Positions 36,166 to 47,879 of a stretch of DNA of 64,000 bases are shown piece by piece. The position numbers were made by a program, and so were the translations under genes. A model generated the notes under the pieces. The model was not told where the DNA came from. It saw only the letters and a list, made by a program, of their open reading frames with translations, and did no database searches. Within the stretch, counting starts at the first letter, position 1. Each line of letters begins with the position of its first letter. The stretch comes from Ashinkailepas kermadecensis (Eukaryota > Arthropoda > Thecostraca > Neolepadidae): contig JAOTOM010004374.1 in the NCBI GenBank assembly GCA_034440615.1, positions 1 to 64,000 of the forward strand, given 5' to 3'.

Positions 36166-37683
36166 GATGATTGCTCCTCGTGGTTTCTCCCAGACTTGGA
36201 ACATTATTTGAAATGACCAGGATGCCATTGTATGCTTCGTTTGTTAGTGCCATTTATTTCAGCTCGCCCCTCTCTTAAAAAAACCTACGGAAGGTTGTCG
36301 AATGTTCGTTCCTCCGGTGTGGGAGATGCAATAGATTACTGCCGGTGGCTGGTGGAAGGGTGGGGGATGCTCAATATCGCCTGTGCTAAGACCACTGGAA
36401 GCACAATCTATTTTTCTACAACATTACCGCACCTGATTTAAAAGGTTGACAGAATATACTTGCAAAGTCAATTAGGTGTCATGCTTAAATTAACAAAAAC
36501 TCCTCCGTTTCAGATAGAAACGTTGGAGGTCCAGCTGCAATAACTCCGGCAGTAAGTACCTGTGCCCCGCAATCTATGTTTAGCTCAGGTGTTCGGATTG
36601 AAAATGCTTCTTGAAAATGTAGTAGAGAGTGGAAAAGTATAGCGAGACGAAGTGGAAAGTAGGACTTCAGAAATAATTATGTTTGACTAGCCAAGATTTA
36701 GTGTAGGACAGACTTAATGGTGGCAAAAGGAGATTGAATATGTAACTTACTGATGCATATGTGTTTCAACTTGATTACAATGCGAAGGTAAAAGCAGAAG
36801 ATAGGAGCGAAAATTTCTGACAATATTGCAAGGTAAGAGAGTTCAAATTTATTCCTCGGTGGAAGCCATTTCCCATCCGAGATTTGTAACTTTTTTCTCG
36901 AATATTGCCAGAGTTATAACTTTATATCTTTTGGCGCGTGGACATGCACCCTCAAAGCTAAATTTGTCCATCCACAAGCGTTGTTTGTACATCCACAACA
37001 TATTTCAATAGACTGAGGACTGCACATTTCCCACCGCGCCCTTCGTTCAACAGCACTACGTGTGATGTCTCTCCCACTTCCAGAGATGTGCACTGTCATG
37101 ATCAAATGCATAGCGTGTATCCATCGTGATTTCGGGAATATTACATCCCTGAAATCTGATAATCAGCCTATCCAACCCTTTCATGGTCAAACGCATAGTG
37201 TGTACCCACCGGGGGTTTTAGGAATACAATTACATCCCTGAAGACTGCTTATCGACCTACCTAACCCATGATACGATTGATGTAGGATGAGAGGACTTGA
37301 TGGACATGCCCATCATTTTCGATAACCTTACCATTAACGCCATGTGCTTTGCATCGAAGAGATCCACCTCAAAGGTGATGTGACCTTCCCTATATTTCGA
37401 GCACTGCTATGTTCATGGCCGTCGCCACTGTGGGGAACGGGACGGCCGTGTCCCTTAAGCCTCGTGAAATTCGTGAAATATCATGACGCTTATAGTGTTG
37501 CATGAGAAGAATTTGCCTAAAGCCCTCTGCGGCCAGCTCCACCCCTATTCAAGATCCGTGTCGATGTAACTGCCTACGGCCGTGTACGCCGCTGTTGTCA
37601 GTGTCATTTGTTTGTGTCTGCCTCCCCGCCCCACAAAATAGGTACAAAATTGAACTGTTTAACATAACTTGTTCACGATTGTG
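36166..37683. other. Unassigned sequence with one old duplication
   Basis: Around 37,107-37,275 a segment of about 95 bp (ATGGTCAAACGCATAG, GTGTA(T/C)CCA, TACATCCCTGAA) appears twice, diverged. Nothing else recognised. Confidence 0.5.
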
Positions 37684-37866
37684 GTTGTTGGCTTTAAGAC
37701 GCGTCGACTGTTTTGAGTCAGAAAGCGTCGTTATTCTCTGACGTCATTATCTGACGTCATTCTCCGACGCTGGTTGGTTCCGGGCGAAGAGTAGCGACAG
37801 GTGGGATTGGAACCCATAGTCTGTCCGTTTGAAGACGTGCACTATGCGCCTAGCCTACCCGTCCCC
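37684..37866 (-). mobile_element. tRNA-derived SINE, family 1, diverged copy
   Basis: The minus strand has GGGGACGGGTAGGCTAG at the head and a B-box region GGTTCCAATCCCACCTG. The body CGCTACTCTTCGCCCGGAACC and a tail with an extra TGACGTCA-containing duplication follow. Confidence 0.75.
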
Positions 37867-38005
37867 TAATTCGCTTCGTGTTTCATCGTCTGACTTCATA
37901 TGCGATTAGAATGCAGTCCTGTTGAAGGTCGAACAACACACTAACCTAATCTAAGCTGTTATGTTTCCCATCGCTGCTGCATTGTGCAGACTTTGCCGAA
38001 TTAAG
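37867..38005. other. Unassigned sequence
   Basis: Nothing recognised. Confidence 0.4.
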
Positions 38006-38120
38006 TAAAAATAGGGTTGATAACTTTTTGATGCTGCTAAATCTTGTTTTTGAGTTCTAGGTAGCTGTGGATGGGGTGATAATTATGCTAAGTAGGTGTG
38101 CGCTGTGCAGGCCCCTATAA
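38006..38120 (+). mobile_element. Second CR1 copy, end of pol and start of 3' UTR
   Basis: AAATCTTGTTTTTGAGTTCT matches the final codons (NLVFEF) of the element at 6,350-6,379. The following UTR matches copy 1 up to CCCCT(A/T)(T/A)AA, where the MITE begins. Severely 5'-truncated. Confidence 0.85.
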
Positions 38121-39139
38121 CATTCGCACGTCCGGCGGTCCGCGCCAACTTCGCATGTCCGGGGGGGGGGGGGGCAGATGTCTGCCCCCCCTAAGATCTC
38201 GAGAACTATGCTAGGTAGCGACAAACGGAAAACGGCTTTGGATAGCTGGTGACAAGCTCTATCGAAAGTATTTCTGTCATTTTCTCGCTGAGGTCAATAT
38301 TTAGGTCACTGGGTCATCATATGTCAAATTCGACCATATCGGGTGGGACCCTCAGATATTGGCACATATCTCAGGACCTGTAACAGATAGAAACAAACTG
38401 TAAATGCTATTCGACAGCCCTTTAAATGTGCTATCGACATACGCGGTGTAATTTAAGGTCAGGTCAACAGATGGGTCACCGAAACAATGACCTCAGGTCA
38501 AGGTCATGGGGTAGAGTAGGGAGGTCATGTAATATATCAATCGACACGTCTTGGCGATACAAGCACAATGACGGTAATTTCAGCCTTCTAGCTCAATGCA
38601 TTGCGATATAATGCGCAGAAATGTGCTAGTGATTTCAGGTGACCTCAGCTAACCTTGGTGGGGCCACTGAGCAAAAATGTCAGCGATAGCATTGCGAATA
38701 GCTTCCAACTACACGCCATAATGGTTGGAGGTCATTCCGAGAGCAAATATGTAACCAGGAAACATTTGTATATTTTTCCATAGGCCTATAATGGGTAAGC
38801 CATGGCCACGACCTGACCTCAGGTCAACGCTACGAAAAAAACGTGATATACATATTATAGACCCTGATAAGATAATGACGTGGTATAAGTTTGAAATCAA
38901 TCGCCCAATTATTGTGGGAGTAATGCCACCTAGAACTCGGAGGGACATTAGGTCACTTCGCCTGACCTGGTGACCTGACTTGAGATGACCCAGGGTCAAA
39001 AATTTATGAGGATATGTGGAAAAGACCAATGAGCAGCCATGCGAGGTTTGGCCTTGCTAACCCGATTAGTATGGCGGAAAAGTAGGAAAAACCGCAGGGG
39101 GGGGGGGGGCAGATATCTGCCCCCCCGGACGTGCGCGGG
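38121..39139 (-). mobile_element. TTAA-flanked MITE, copy B (inverse orientation)
   Basis: The reverse complement aligns along its length with copy A at 6.7 kb, including the G/C-run termini and CACGTCC ends. TTAA at 39,140-39,143 and a degenerate ATAA at 38,117-38,120 flank it. By hand I count about 15 perfect AGGTCA/TGACCT half-sites, including TCAAGGTCA. No coding capacity. Confidence 0.88.
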
Positions 39140-39430
39140 TTAAGCGGGCATGTATGGAGGCTGAAGATTATTGGCAGAGCACTCATGCCACATGTGCTAC
39201 AAGGGATACAGTGAATAGGGCTGGATAGGCAAGGTAGATAGGACATTGATGGGTGTTGGGATCTTGGTGGAAGGACTCTTTGAAATTATGGATGTGGTGT
39301 TGGTTGGGATCTGAGTGTCTTTTTGCCAGGGTCATGGTGTCTTCCCTTTACAAACTTAAGCTGGATGCGCCCTTGCGACTCGTATTAAGTCTGATCACTT
39401 TATGATTGTATGACTGTATGACTTGATCGG
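39140..39430 (+). mobile_element. CR1 3' UTR continued, with octamer-type tail
   Basis: Resumes at TTAAGC(G/A)GGCATG, as in copy 1 at 6,437, and runs through TCGTATTAAGTCTGATCACT to repeats of TTGTATGAC. This locus is the uninterrupted version of the site holding MITE copy A. Confidence 0.88.
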
Positions 39431-39724
39431 CCGCGTCGTGCCGGCTGGTCGGGCATCACGCGTCACCAGCCAGCCTCAGTGTGCGTCGTGTGGCCCGTCG
39501 GGGGACGGCCCGACCCGCCCCCGGGCCGGTGTGTGACGTCACCGGCAGGGGGCGTGTCGTCGGGAACAATGCAGCCAATCGGAGGCGGCTGCCGGTCTTT
39601 TCACGACGGCTGTAACCGAACCCTGGCAGCTGATTAGCGGCCTATTGACAGCGGCTCAGAGGCGGCTGGCGCGGCTGCTGCGGTCGGAGTGCCGTCAGCG
39701 TCTAAAGGTCTAGAGGTCTAGAGT
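39431..39724. promoter_or_regulatory. GC-rich island with CAGCTGATTA motif (candidate cis-element)
   Basis: CpG-dense; includes AGCCAATCGGAGGCGG and CAGCTGATTAGCGG. The ten-mer CAGCTGATTA (39,627-39,636) also occurs in the island at 42,625. No direct evidence of function. Confidence 0.2.
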
Positions 39725-39906
39725 ACCGCCACTCCTCTAAACTAGACCAGTGGTGCAACCAGACACCGGCCAGCCAGTCGCGGCTCCATCGAAATGTATT
39801 AGCTCATGCTAATGAAAGGGTTTGCTGCGACTCCTCTAAACTGAACCAGTGGTGCACCTAGACTCTGGCCAACCAGGCGCGGTTCGACCGAAATGTATTA
39901 GCTCCC
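39725..39906 (+). repeat. About 100-bp imperfect duplication
   Basis: ACTCCTCTAAACT(A/G), CCAGTGGTGCA, CAGCCAGTCGCGG or CAACCAGGCGCGG and CGAAATGTATTAGCTC occur twice. Confidence 0.9.
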
Positions 39907-39975
39907 TTGGTTGGTCCCCGGCGAAGAGCAGCGACAGGTGGGACTGGAGCCCATAGTCCGCCCGTGCCTGGGCTT
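39907..39975 (-). mobile_element. SINE family 1 fragment
   Basis: GGCGAAGAGCAGCGACAGGT, GGGACTGGAGCCCATAGTC is the body and B-box region in minus orientation. Confidence 0.65.
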
Positions 39976-40182
39976 GTTGCGGTTGCTGTGCAAATCGGTG
40001 AGAAAATTGGCTGCCTTGGGCTTTCAGACCATTGTGCTATTTCAGCTATGAGTTGCGTTGTGTTTTTTGTTGTCGAGTTTTCAGTTTTCGTTTCGTGTCT
40101 ATGCTACTCCACAACATTTGGATGAGGTTCTGATCATTAGTGAAATATCCGAATTTCGATTCAGTTAGCATAGTTCTTATGT

Positions 40183-40356
40183 TGTTTGTTTATTGGGCGA
40201 TTTTCGACGCACTTCATGCGTGATGGCGGCCATTGGCGCCGCCCACACTGTTTGGCCGGCGGGCCGCGCCATTGGGAAATGTTCCGAATGGTGTGAGCGT
40301 TCAACTCGCGGCCCTCGCATCCAAAGTCGAACGTTCTAACAACTCGGCCACCCATA
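40183..40356 (-). mobile_element. tRNA-derived SINE, family 2
   Basis: Minus strand: GGTATGGGTGGCCGAGTTGT head, GGATGCGAGGGCCGCGAGTT, then the body with GGCGCCAATGGCCGCCATCA and the tail CGCCCAATAAACAA. Same family as 17,196-17,370. Confidence 0.8.
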
Positions 40357-40386
40357 CCCACATTGATCTGCCGCGAGATCTGGACG

Positions 40387-41872
40387 TCCTGCACAATTTC
40401 ACGTTGATTCGACATCGTCTAAGGCAGATGCCCTGCACAATCTCACATTGATTCGACATCGTCTAAGGCAGATGCCCTGCACAATCTCACATTGATTCGA
40501 CAGCGTCTAAGGCAGATGCCCTGTACAATCTCACATTGATTCGACAGCGTCTAAGGCAGATGCCCTGCACAATCTCACATTGATTCGACAGCGTCTAAGG
40601 CAGATGCCCTGCACAATCTCACATTGATTCGACAGCGTCTAAGGCAGATGCCCTGCACAATCTCACATTGATTCGACATCGTCTAAGGCAGATGCCCTGC
40701 ACAATCTCACATTGATTCGACATCGTCTAAGGCAGATGCCCTGCACAATCTCACATTGATTCGACATCGTCTAAGGCAGATGCCCTGCACAATCTCACAT
40801 TGATTCGACATCGTCTAAGGCAGATGCCCTGCACAATCTCACATTGATTCGACATCGTCTAAGGCAGATGCCCTGCACAATCTCACATTGATTCGACATC
40901 GTCTAAGGCAGATGCCCTGCACAATCTCACATTGATTCGACATCGTCTAAGGCAGATGCCCTGCACAATCTCACATTGATTCGACATCGTCTAAGGCAGA
41001 TGCCCTGCAAAATCTCACATTGATTCGACATCGTCTAAGGCAGATGCCCTGCACAATCTCACATTGATTCGACATCGTCTAAGGCAGATGCCCTGCACAA
41101 TCTCACATTGATTCGACATCGTCTAAGGCAGATGCCCTGCACAATCTCACATTGATTCGACATCGTCTAAGGCAGATGCCCTGCACAATCTCACATTGAT
41201 TCGACATCGTCTAAGGCAGATGCCCTGCACAATCTCACATTGATTCGACATCGTCTAAGGCAGATGCCCTGCACAATCTCACATTGATTTGACATCGTCT
41301 AAGGCAGATGCCCTGCACAATCTCACATTGATTCGACATCGTCTAAGGCAGACGCCCTGCACAATCTCACATTGATTCGACATCGTCTGAGGCAGATGCC
41401 CTGCACAATCTCACATTGATTTGACATCGTCTAAGGCAGATGCCCTGCACAATCTCACATTGATTCGACATCGTCTAAGGCAGATGCCCTGCACAATCTC
41501 ACATTGATTCGACATCGTCTAAGGCAGACGCCCTGCACAATCTCACATTGATTCGACATCGTCTGAGGCAGATGCCCTGCACAATCTCACATTGATTTGA
41601 CATCGTCTAAGGCAGATGCCCTGCACAATCTCACATTGATTCGACATCGTCTAAGGCAGATGCCCTGCACAATCTCACATTGATTCGACATCGTCTAAGG
41701 CAGATGCCCTGCACAATCTCACATTGATTCGACATCGTGTAAGGCAGATACCCTGTACAATCTTACGCTGCTCCGACATCGTTTAAGGCAGATACCCTGC
41801 ACAATCTCACATTGATTCGACATCGTCTAAGGCAGATGCCCTGCACAATCTCACATTGATTCGACATCATCC
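40387..41872 (+). repeat. 44-bp minisatellite, about 33 copies, very homogeneous
   Basis: Unit CGTCTAAGGCAGATGCCCTG then CACAATCTCACATTGATTCG and ACAT. Most copies are identical; a few carry CAGCGTC, GACATCGTCTGAGG or GATTTGAC. No spacers, so it is a satellite and not a CRISPR array. Confidence 0.98.
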
Positions 41873-41994
41873 CGGGCACTGTACATCGATCTTGATCCTC
41901 CAGCGATGACCATGTCACCACAAGTTGACCACTCCACACTGCGATGGCTGTGCTCAGCACAGCATAGACCACGCCACAACACAACTGTGCTCAA

Positions 41995-42352
41995 CACTAC
42001 CTAGACCACGCCACACCACGGGAACCGGGCCCAACATAACATAGGCTGCACCACAATACACAGCTGGGCCCAATACAACATAGGCTACACCACAATACAC
42101 AGCTGGGCCCAACATAGCATAGGCTGCACCACAATACACAGCTGGGCCCAATACAACATAGGCTACACCACAATACACAGCTGGGCCCAACATAGCATAG
42201 GCTGCACCACAATACACAGCTGGGCCCAACACAGCATGGGCTGCACCACAATACACAGCTGGGCCCAACACAACATAGGCTGCACCACAATACACAGCTG
42301 GGCCCAACACAACATAGGATGCACCACAATAGACAGCTGGGCTCAGTATACC
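41995..42352 (+). repeat. 39-bp minisatellite, nine copies
   Basis: CACCACAATACACAGCTGGG then CCCAACATA(A/G)CATAGGCTG. 39 bp is a multiple of three, so minus-strand frames are open by construction. Confidence 0.95.
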
Positions 42353-42511
42353 ATAGGTCCTACCATGATGAAAACGCTGCTCTCAGTGCAATCTAGTCGA
42401 CACCCCAATACGAAGAACTGGGCTCAATGCGGCCTCAGAAATACCTCCTTGCAACGATCGAGCACACCACCAGCCACCCCACACCTCACACCGGCCGGCA
42501 AAGCCGGAGCC

Positions 42512-42581
42512 TGAGTCGCCGCAGCCGCAGCCGAAGCCGAAGCCGAAGCCGAAGCCGAAGCCGAAGCCGAAGCCGAAGCCG
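42512..42581 (+). repeat. (GCCGAA)n hexanucleotide repeat
   Basis: About ten GCCGAA units after CGCAGCC. Confidence 0.95.
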
Positions 42582-43160
42582 GTGTCAATTTTCCAGCGCC
42601 GGCCGATGTGGCCCGCGGCGCGCGCAGCTGATTATCGTTCAGCACACACGGAGCGTGTATTTACCGGCCGAGACGGGAGTCATTATGCGGCCGGTCCGGC
42701 GGACGCTCGCCCCGCCGCCGGCCGCCGCGCGCTCCATCTGCCGGCGCACAATGACAAAACAAGTCATAATTCCGGTGATTACGGCGGCGGACGGCCGGCG
42801 GCCGGCCGGCGGCCGGCCGCTCGGTGACAATTTCGTGTCGGCCGTTGGCCATCGAGCCTTTCGGCGGCGGCTATAAGTGGCGGCCGGCGGTTGTCTGGCG
42901 ACCTCTGCTGACCTCTGGTGGCCTCTGTGCTGAGGTCGGCGCCGGCCGGCCGTGTCGGTCTGCTGACCTCTGCTGACCTCTGCTGACCTCTAGTGACCTT
43001 TGTGCTGAGGTCGACGCCGGCCGGCCGTGTCCGTCTGCTGACCTCTGCTGAGGTCGGTCGTCGGTGCGGCCAGGTCGCGCGCCGACCGCGCTACGATGCG
43101 CGTGGAAGAAGGGCACACGCCACCGCCGCCGCCGCCGCCGCTGCTGCTGAGAGTACCGAT
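42582..43160. other. GC-rich island plus about 95-bp repeat
   Basis: 42,600-42,890 is GGCCGGC-dense with CAGCTGATTATCG, GTCATTATGCGG and GTCATAATTCCGG. Around 42,895-43,050 a unit with TGACCTCTGC and GACGCCGGCCGGCC recurs twice. CCGCCG trinucleotides lie at 43,122-43,142. Confidence 0.5.
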
Positions 43161-44117
43161 AACTGGCAGATTGAAGAACCGCTGTGCCGACACCTTCCCC
43201 TCCGAAAGTGACTATCTTGACGGAAAGTCAGCATAATCCTTGTTTCCTTTTATATGGACATACAGATGGGTTTTATTGAGAAGATGCTGTTTGAGATGGC
43301 ACGTGCGCCCAAAACGATATCACTCCAAGGTGTTCACTACTCGGGCTTTCGTTATGCTGTACTCCAAATGAAGAAGAGAGGAGTCCTGGACCTGCTCGTG
43401 GTGCTCATAACCGAGAGCGGCACCATCCCCGCTTCCATCCCCCACCCCCCACAAAAAACACACCGTATCGGAGCAATCTTTCTCTGCGCACAACTCTCTC
43501 CGTCGCTTGGATTTGTCGCCTCGACGCGGTCGGAGCCGCCGCCGGAGACCTGGATCCAAACGCCGAACGGCGTCGTGACGGCCTGGCGTCAGCGGCTCGG
43601 CCTGATTCAAGTGGCGGCGGCCAGCCGGGTCGAGCCCGCGCCGACCCCGCGGCTGGAGGTGGGGGGGGGAAGCGGCCAGCCGCCGGATGGCGCCGGCGCG
43701 GCCGTCGGCGCCTCCGATCGGCTCTCATCGGGCCGGCGTCGTAAAACGTGGGAGCCGGCCGGCCGGCGGGCCATTAGCGTGCCGGCGGCCGGCGACCGGC
43801 GACGCTGATCGGCCGGGTAATGGCGCCGCGGCGGCCGGCGGTGATGGCTCCTCGCGCGCCGTGCGCGGCCCGGGCCGGCCGTGACTGGTGCGCGACACCC
43901 AGTGCCCTCTGATGGCCTCTGATGGCCTATGCTGGCGCCGGTGAGTGCTGCGAGGCGTCTGAGGCGGCTGCGCCTCTGACTGCTGCCGGATGCGGTTGCC
44001 GTCTGGCGGTGGGTAGTTCCGCGCGGCGCCTGGTCGTCCGGCGCCGTCTGGTGGTCGTGGTGGTTGTGTTTATTTGTATTTTGTTTGTTTATTGTCCACA
44101 ATCTCCAACAGCATTTG
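43161..44117. other. Unassigned, GC-rich in the second half
   Basis: Open frames on both strands (184 codons + and 196 codons -) overlap the GC-rich part, as expected from base composition alone. No motif recognised. Confidence 0.35.
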
Positions 44118-44205
44118 AAGTTACTCTTCGCCCGCGACCAATCGGCGTGAGAGATTGGCGACGCTATATGACAGCGGTCGACGTGTCGTAAAACCAATAA
44201 CCAAC
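44118..44205 (+). mobile_element. SINE family 1, 3' half
   Basis: TTACTCTTCGCCCGCGACC through GTCGACGTGTCGTAAAACC to AATAACCAACC. 5'-truncated before the B box. Confidence 0.85.
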
Positions 44206-44377
44206 CAAGGAGCCCTTGACAGGAGAAGTCATCAGCTATAAAAGGCGTAAACAGAACAGGTGAACAGTTTTCAGTTCAAACAGGTAAAAGGCTGTTAAAA
44301 CCGCATCGATGCCCGATTGCTACGCGACTCGGATGTGAGCGTGTGGCACAACACAGTATCTCACTGCCTGCGTCTTA

Positions 44378-45585
44378 TAGCTCCGATGCTCTGATGCTAT
44401 CGGCCCGCTGTTATTGCAGCGTGAGCACCGATGCTATAATGCTCTCGGCCCGCTGTTATTGCAGCGTGAGCTCCGATGCTATAATGCTCTCGGCCCGCTG
44501 TTATTGCAGCGTGAGCTCCGATGCTATAATGCTCTCGGCCCGCTGTTATTGCAGCGTGAGCTCTGATGCTCTAATGCTCTCGGCCCGCTGTTATTGCAGC
44601 GTGAGCACCGATGCTATAATGCTCTCGGCCCGCTGTTATTGCAGCGTGAGCACCGATGCTATAATGCTCTCGGCCCGCTGTTATTGCAGCGTGAGCTCCG
44701 ATGCTATAATGCTCTCGGCCCGCTGTTATTGCAGCGTGAGCTCCGATGCTATAATGCTCTCGGCCCGCTGTTATTGCAGCGTGAGCACCGATGCTATAAT
44801 GCTCTCGGCCCGCTGTTATTGCAGCGTGAGCTCCGATGCTATAATGCTCTCGGCCCGCTGTTATTGCAGCGTGAGCTCTGATGCTCTAATGCTCTCGGCC
44901 CGCTGTTATTGCAGCGTGAGCACCGATGCTATAATGCTCTCGGCCCGCTGTTATTGTAGCGTGAGCTCCGATGCCCTGATGCTCTTGGTCAGCTGTTATT
45001 GTAGCGTGAACTCCGACGTTCTAATGCCATCGGCCCGCTGTTATTGCAGCGTGAGCTCTGATGCTCTAATGCTCTCGGCCCGCTGTTATTGCAGCGTGAG
45101 CACCGATGCTATAATGCTCTCGGCCCGCTGTTATTGCAGCGTGAGCACCGATGCTATAATGCTCTCGGCCCGCTGTTATTGCAGCGTGAGCTCCGATGCT
45201 ATAATTCTCTCGGCCCGCTGTTATTGCAGCGTGAGCTCCGATGCTATAATGCCCTCGGCCCGCTGTTATTGCAGCGTGAGCTCCGATGCTATAATGCTCT
45301 CGGCCCGCTGTTATTGCAGCGTGAGCTCCGATGCTATAATGCTCTCGGTCCGCTGTTATTGCAGCGTGAGCTCCGATGCTATAATGCCCTCGGCCCGCTG
45401 TTATTGCAGCGTGAGCTCCGATGCTATAATGCTCTCGGCCCGCTGTTATTGCAGCGTGATCTCCGACGTTCTGATGCCCTCGGCCCGCTGTTATTGCAGC
45501 GTGAGCTCCGACGTTCTGATGCCCTCTGCCCGCTGTTATTGCAGCGTGAGCTCCGATGCTCCGATGCTCTGGGCCGCTGAGTCCG
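44378..45585 (+). repeat. 45-bp minisatellite, about 27 copies
   Basis: Unit GATGCTATAATGCTCTCGGC then CCGCTGTTATTGCAGCGTGA and GCTCC. Each copy can form CGCTG/CAGCG around TTATTG. 45 bp equals 15 codons, giving a 461-codon frame on + and 225 on -; not coding. Confidence 0.97.
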
Positions 45586-45717
45586 GCCGTCGCCGCTGCC
45601 TCCGTGTGTGTGTAGCTGTGGTGCGAGGTTCGGAGCTCTCGAGTGTCGACTTCCTGGGGTGGGGCATTGCTGGGCCTGGCGGTCGGAAGCCGCACTGCGA
45701 AGGCCGGCCACGTCAGA

Positions 45718-45812
45718 CCGCCGGCTGATGTAGCGCCGGTCACGTCAGACCGCAGGCTGATGTAGCGCCGGTCACGTCAGACCGCCGGTTGATGTAGCGC
45801 CGGACACGTCCG
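45718..45812 (+). repeat. About 30-bp repeat, three copies
   Basis: GATGTAGCGCCGGTCACGTC then AGACCGC(A/C)GG. Confidence 0.93.
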
Positions 45813-45821
45813 GTACATACA

Positions 45822-45995
45822 TTGCCTGCCCCTGACCGGGTACAGTGTTGAAAACAAGCTGACTCCTTGGCCGTTGCCTGCCGGGTATTATAGCTGCCCA
45901 TGACCGGGTAACTTGTGGGTAACAAGCTCACCCCCTGGCCGTTATCTGCCAGGTATTCTGGCTGCCCCTGACCGGGTACCTTGTGGGAAAACAGC
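45822..45995 (+). repeat. About 70-bp repeat, 2.5 copies
   Basis: TGCCCCTGACCGGGTACC, AAACAAGCTGA or AACAAGCTCA, TGGCCGTT(G/A) and GCC(G/A)GGTATT recur. Confidence 0.85.
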
Positions 45996-47276
45996 TGAAC
46001 AGGGACGTCACATTGAAGGTGTGACGCCACCGGATAACTCGATAGCCACACGGCACAGCGCCGGCGACTGCACGACTGAACACCAGCCTAACACTAGCCT
46101 AACGGGCGACTGCTTCTCGGCTGAAAAACAACCACCAATTTACAACAAAGGAACAACTACCGGCAACTTAGCATGATCTTCATCTCGTTAGGCGCCATAA
46201 GCGGACATAATGCCGGTGGCGCAGCTTTGGTGGTGGGTTTGTGAAGGAACACCACCAGTGGGCTTGCTATGCTTAATGTCATTCTAGTTTCTACAGGAGG
46301 TGTAAGTAATTTCCCATGGTCAAATTCGAAAACATTAAAACAAGCTCTCTTATGACGAGCAGTTCGTTATATTATCAACTCATTGCACCCTGTCACTTCG
46401 CCCTCAAAGTGAAATGGGAGCAATTGGTCGCTCAACTTCTGGTAATAAAATTGCGTCATACAGCTTCTGTGCAATGTGCTGACAATTTCCAATGTTCTTG
46501 ACTAAACGAAAATCGAAGGCGCTACATTTTGGCATCGTTTTGAATAGCTTCCATGAGGTTTTAGGCCCTGTCATTGTTGCACTCAATTCCAGGATGTGTG
46601 TCCCATTATAACACTGTATTCATTTGAGTTGTGTATCATATTTTCTACATTAGTGAATTAATTTTCAGTGGTCTGCAATAAACCAGCATTAAAGCAGCTG
46701 CCTTTTTATGCCACACTCGACCATTTTTCTAGGTATCTGACCATGTCATTTATCACATTTTGACATGAAGGTTTCAGGCATTATTGATGTTTGGCATGGC
46801 TCGATACGCGTCAGGCGCCGACACTTGCTGCCCGGCGGACCTGTACAGCCGCCGAGCGGTGTCACTGCGGTAAAGAAAGCTCCAGCTTTGATCAATGCCA
46901 GGCAATGCCAACATCGGCTCTACCTCGCCAAAATTGTGCAGGTGTAAATTTACAGTCGTAGATGCATTAATTCCATTCAGCGCCCATGAGCGTAATGTTA
47001 GACTTAAACAGTATCGAGGGAACCTGTCGGCTTCAACTCCAATGGTGGCGGAAATCATGCTAGGCACATCGCCTATCATTTGAAATATGAAAATATGCCT
47101 TTAACTTTGGCGTTGGGGCACATTAAAGTTCAGGGAATGGTTTCGGGCCAGACCGCCATCCATGGCGTTCTTTTAGCAATTCTTGAATTCTTGAAGGAGG
47201 AGATTCGCGAGGAGTTCTTGAATGACATCGGGAACCGACCTGTTTTCTTTATTTAACTGGAGATCCCCGATGTCCG
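45996..47276. other. Unassigned sequence
   Basis: A 101-codon minus-strand frame (46,774-47,079) in non-repetitive DNA has mixed composition but no motif I recognise. No call. Confidence 0.35.
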
Positions 47277-47456
47277 CACTGCCATTGTGTCTGACGCCTA
47301 ACGTGCACGATATTGCATGACAAAGCGCCTCACTGGGTCACGTCTCCACACATTGGTCCCGCTAGCATTACCATTGTGTCTGACGCCTAACGTGCACGAT
47401 ATTGCATGACAAAGCGCCTCACTGGGTGACGTCTCCACACAATTGGTCCCGCTAGC
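47277..47456 (+). repeat. About 92-bp duplication
   Basis: CCATTGTGTCTGACGCCTAA, CGTGCACGATATTGCATGAC, AAAGCGCCTCACTGGGT and TGGTCCCGCTAGCA occur twice with one or two differences. Confidence 0.95.
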
Positions 47457-47879
47457 ACGCTGTTCGTTAATGTTGCCGGAACTCGAGCGCCCGCCGAGTT
47501 GAAATTATCCGTCGTTAGGGTTCACACGAGACCTCGCCTTTCGTGATATGGCCCAATCAAATTATACAGTTCGACGTCGAGACTTCCTTAATGGGCTCCT
47601 ACCAGACAGGCATTCGGATGCAGCTTTACCCGGTACATGAGGACGAGTGGTAGAAGGAACGAATCCGCTCCCCCTCACCACCTTCCCAGTCATTTTGACT
47701 GTTTTGTTGCAAATAGTTTGGAGGAAATGCGACGCAGAATGTCGCTTTTAATGTAATTGTAAATGAGCACCTGACAATTTTTATAGAATGAAAGAAATTT
47801 GAAATTATGTCATGTATTTTGTGGGGCCTCCGAGGTCACCACAGCTGTGATAACCCTCGTCAATGCGGCTGATTCCGTA
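47457..47879. other. Unassigned sequence
   Basis: Nothing recognised. Confidence 0.4.

Noticed and set aside
40387..41872. CRISPR-like regular repeat
   Set aside because: Units are contiguous with no unique spacers and the genome is eukaryotic.
44343..45728. 461-codon + frame (YCSVSSDAIMLSARC repeats)
   Set aside because: 45-bp array of 15 codons; also open on the opposite strand and in another frame. TATAAT in each unit is not a bacterial promoter in this context.
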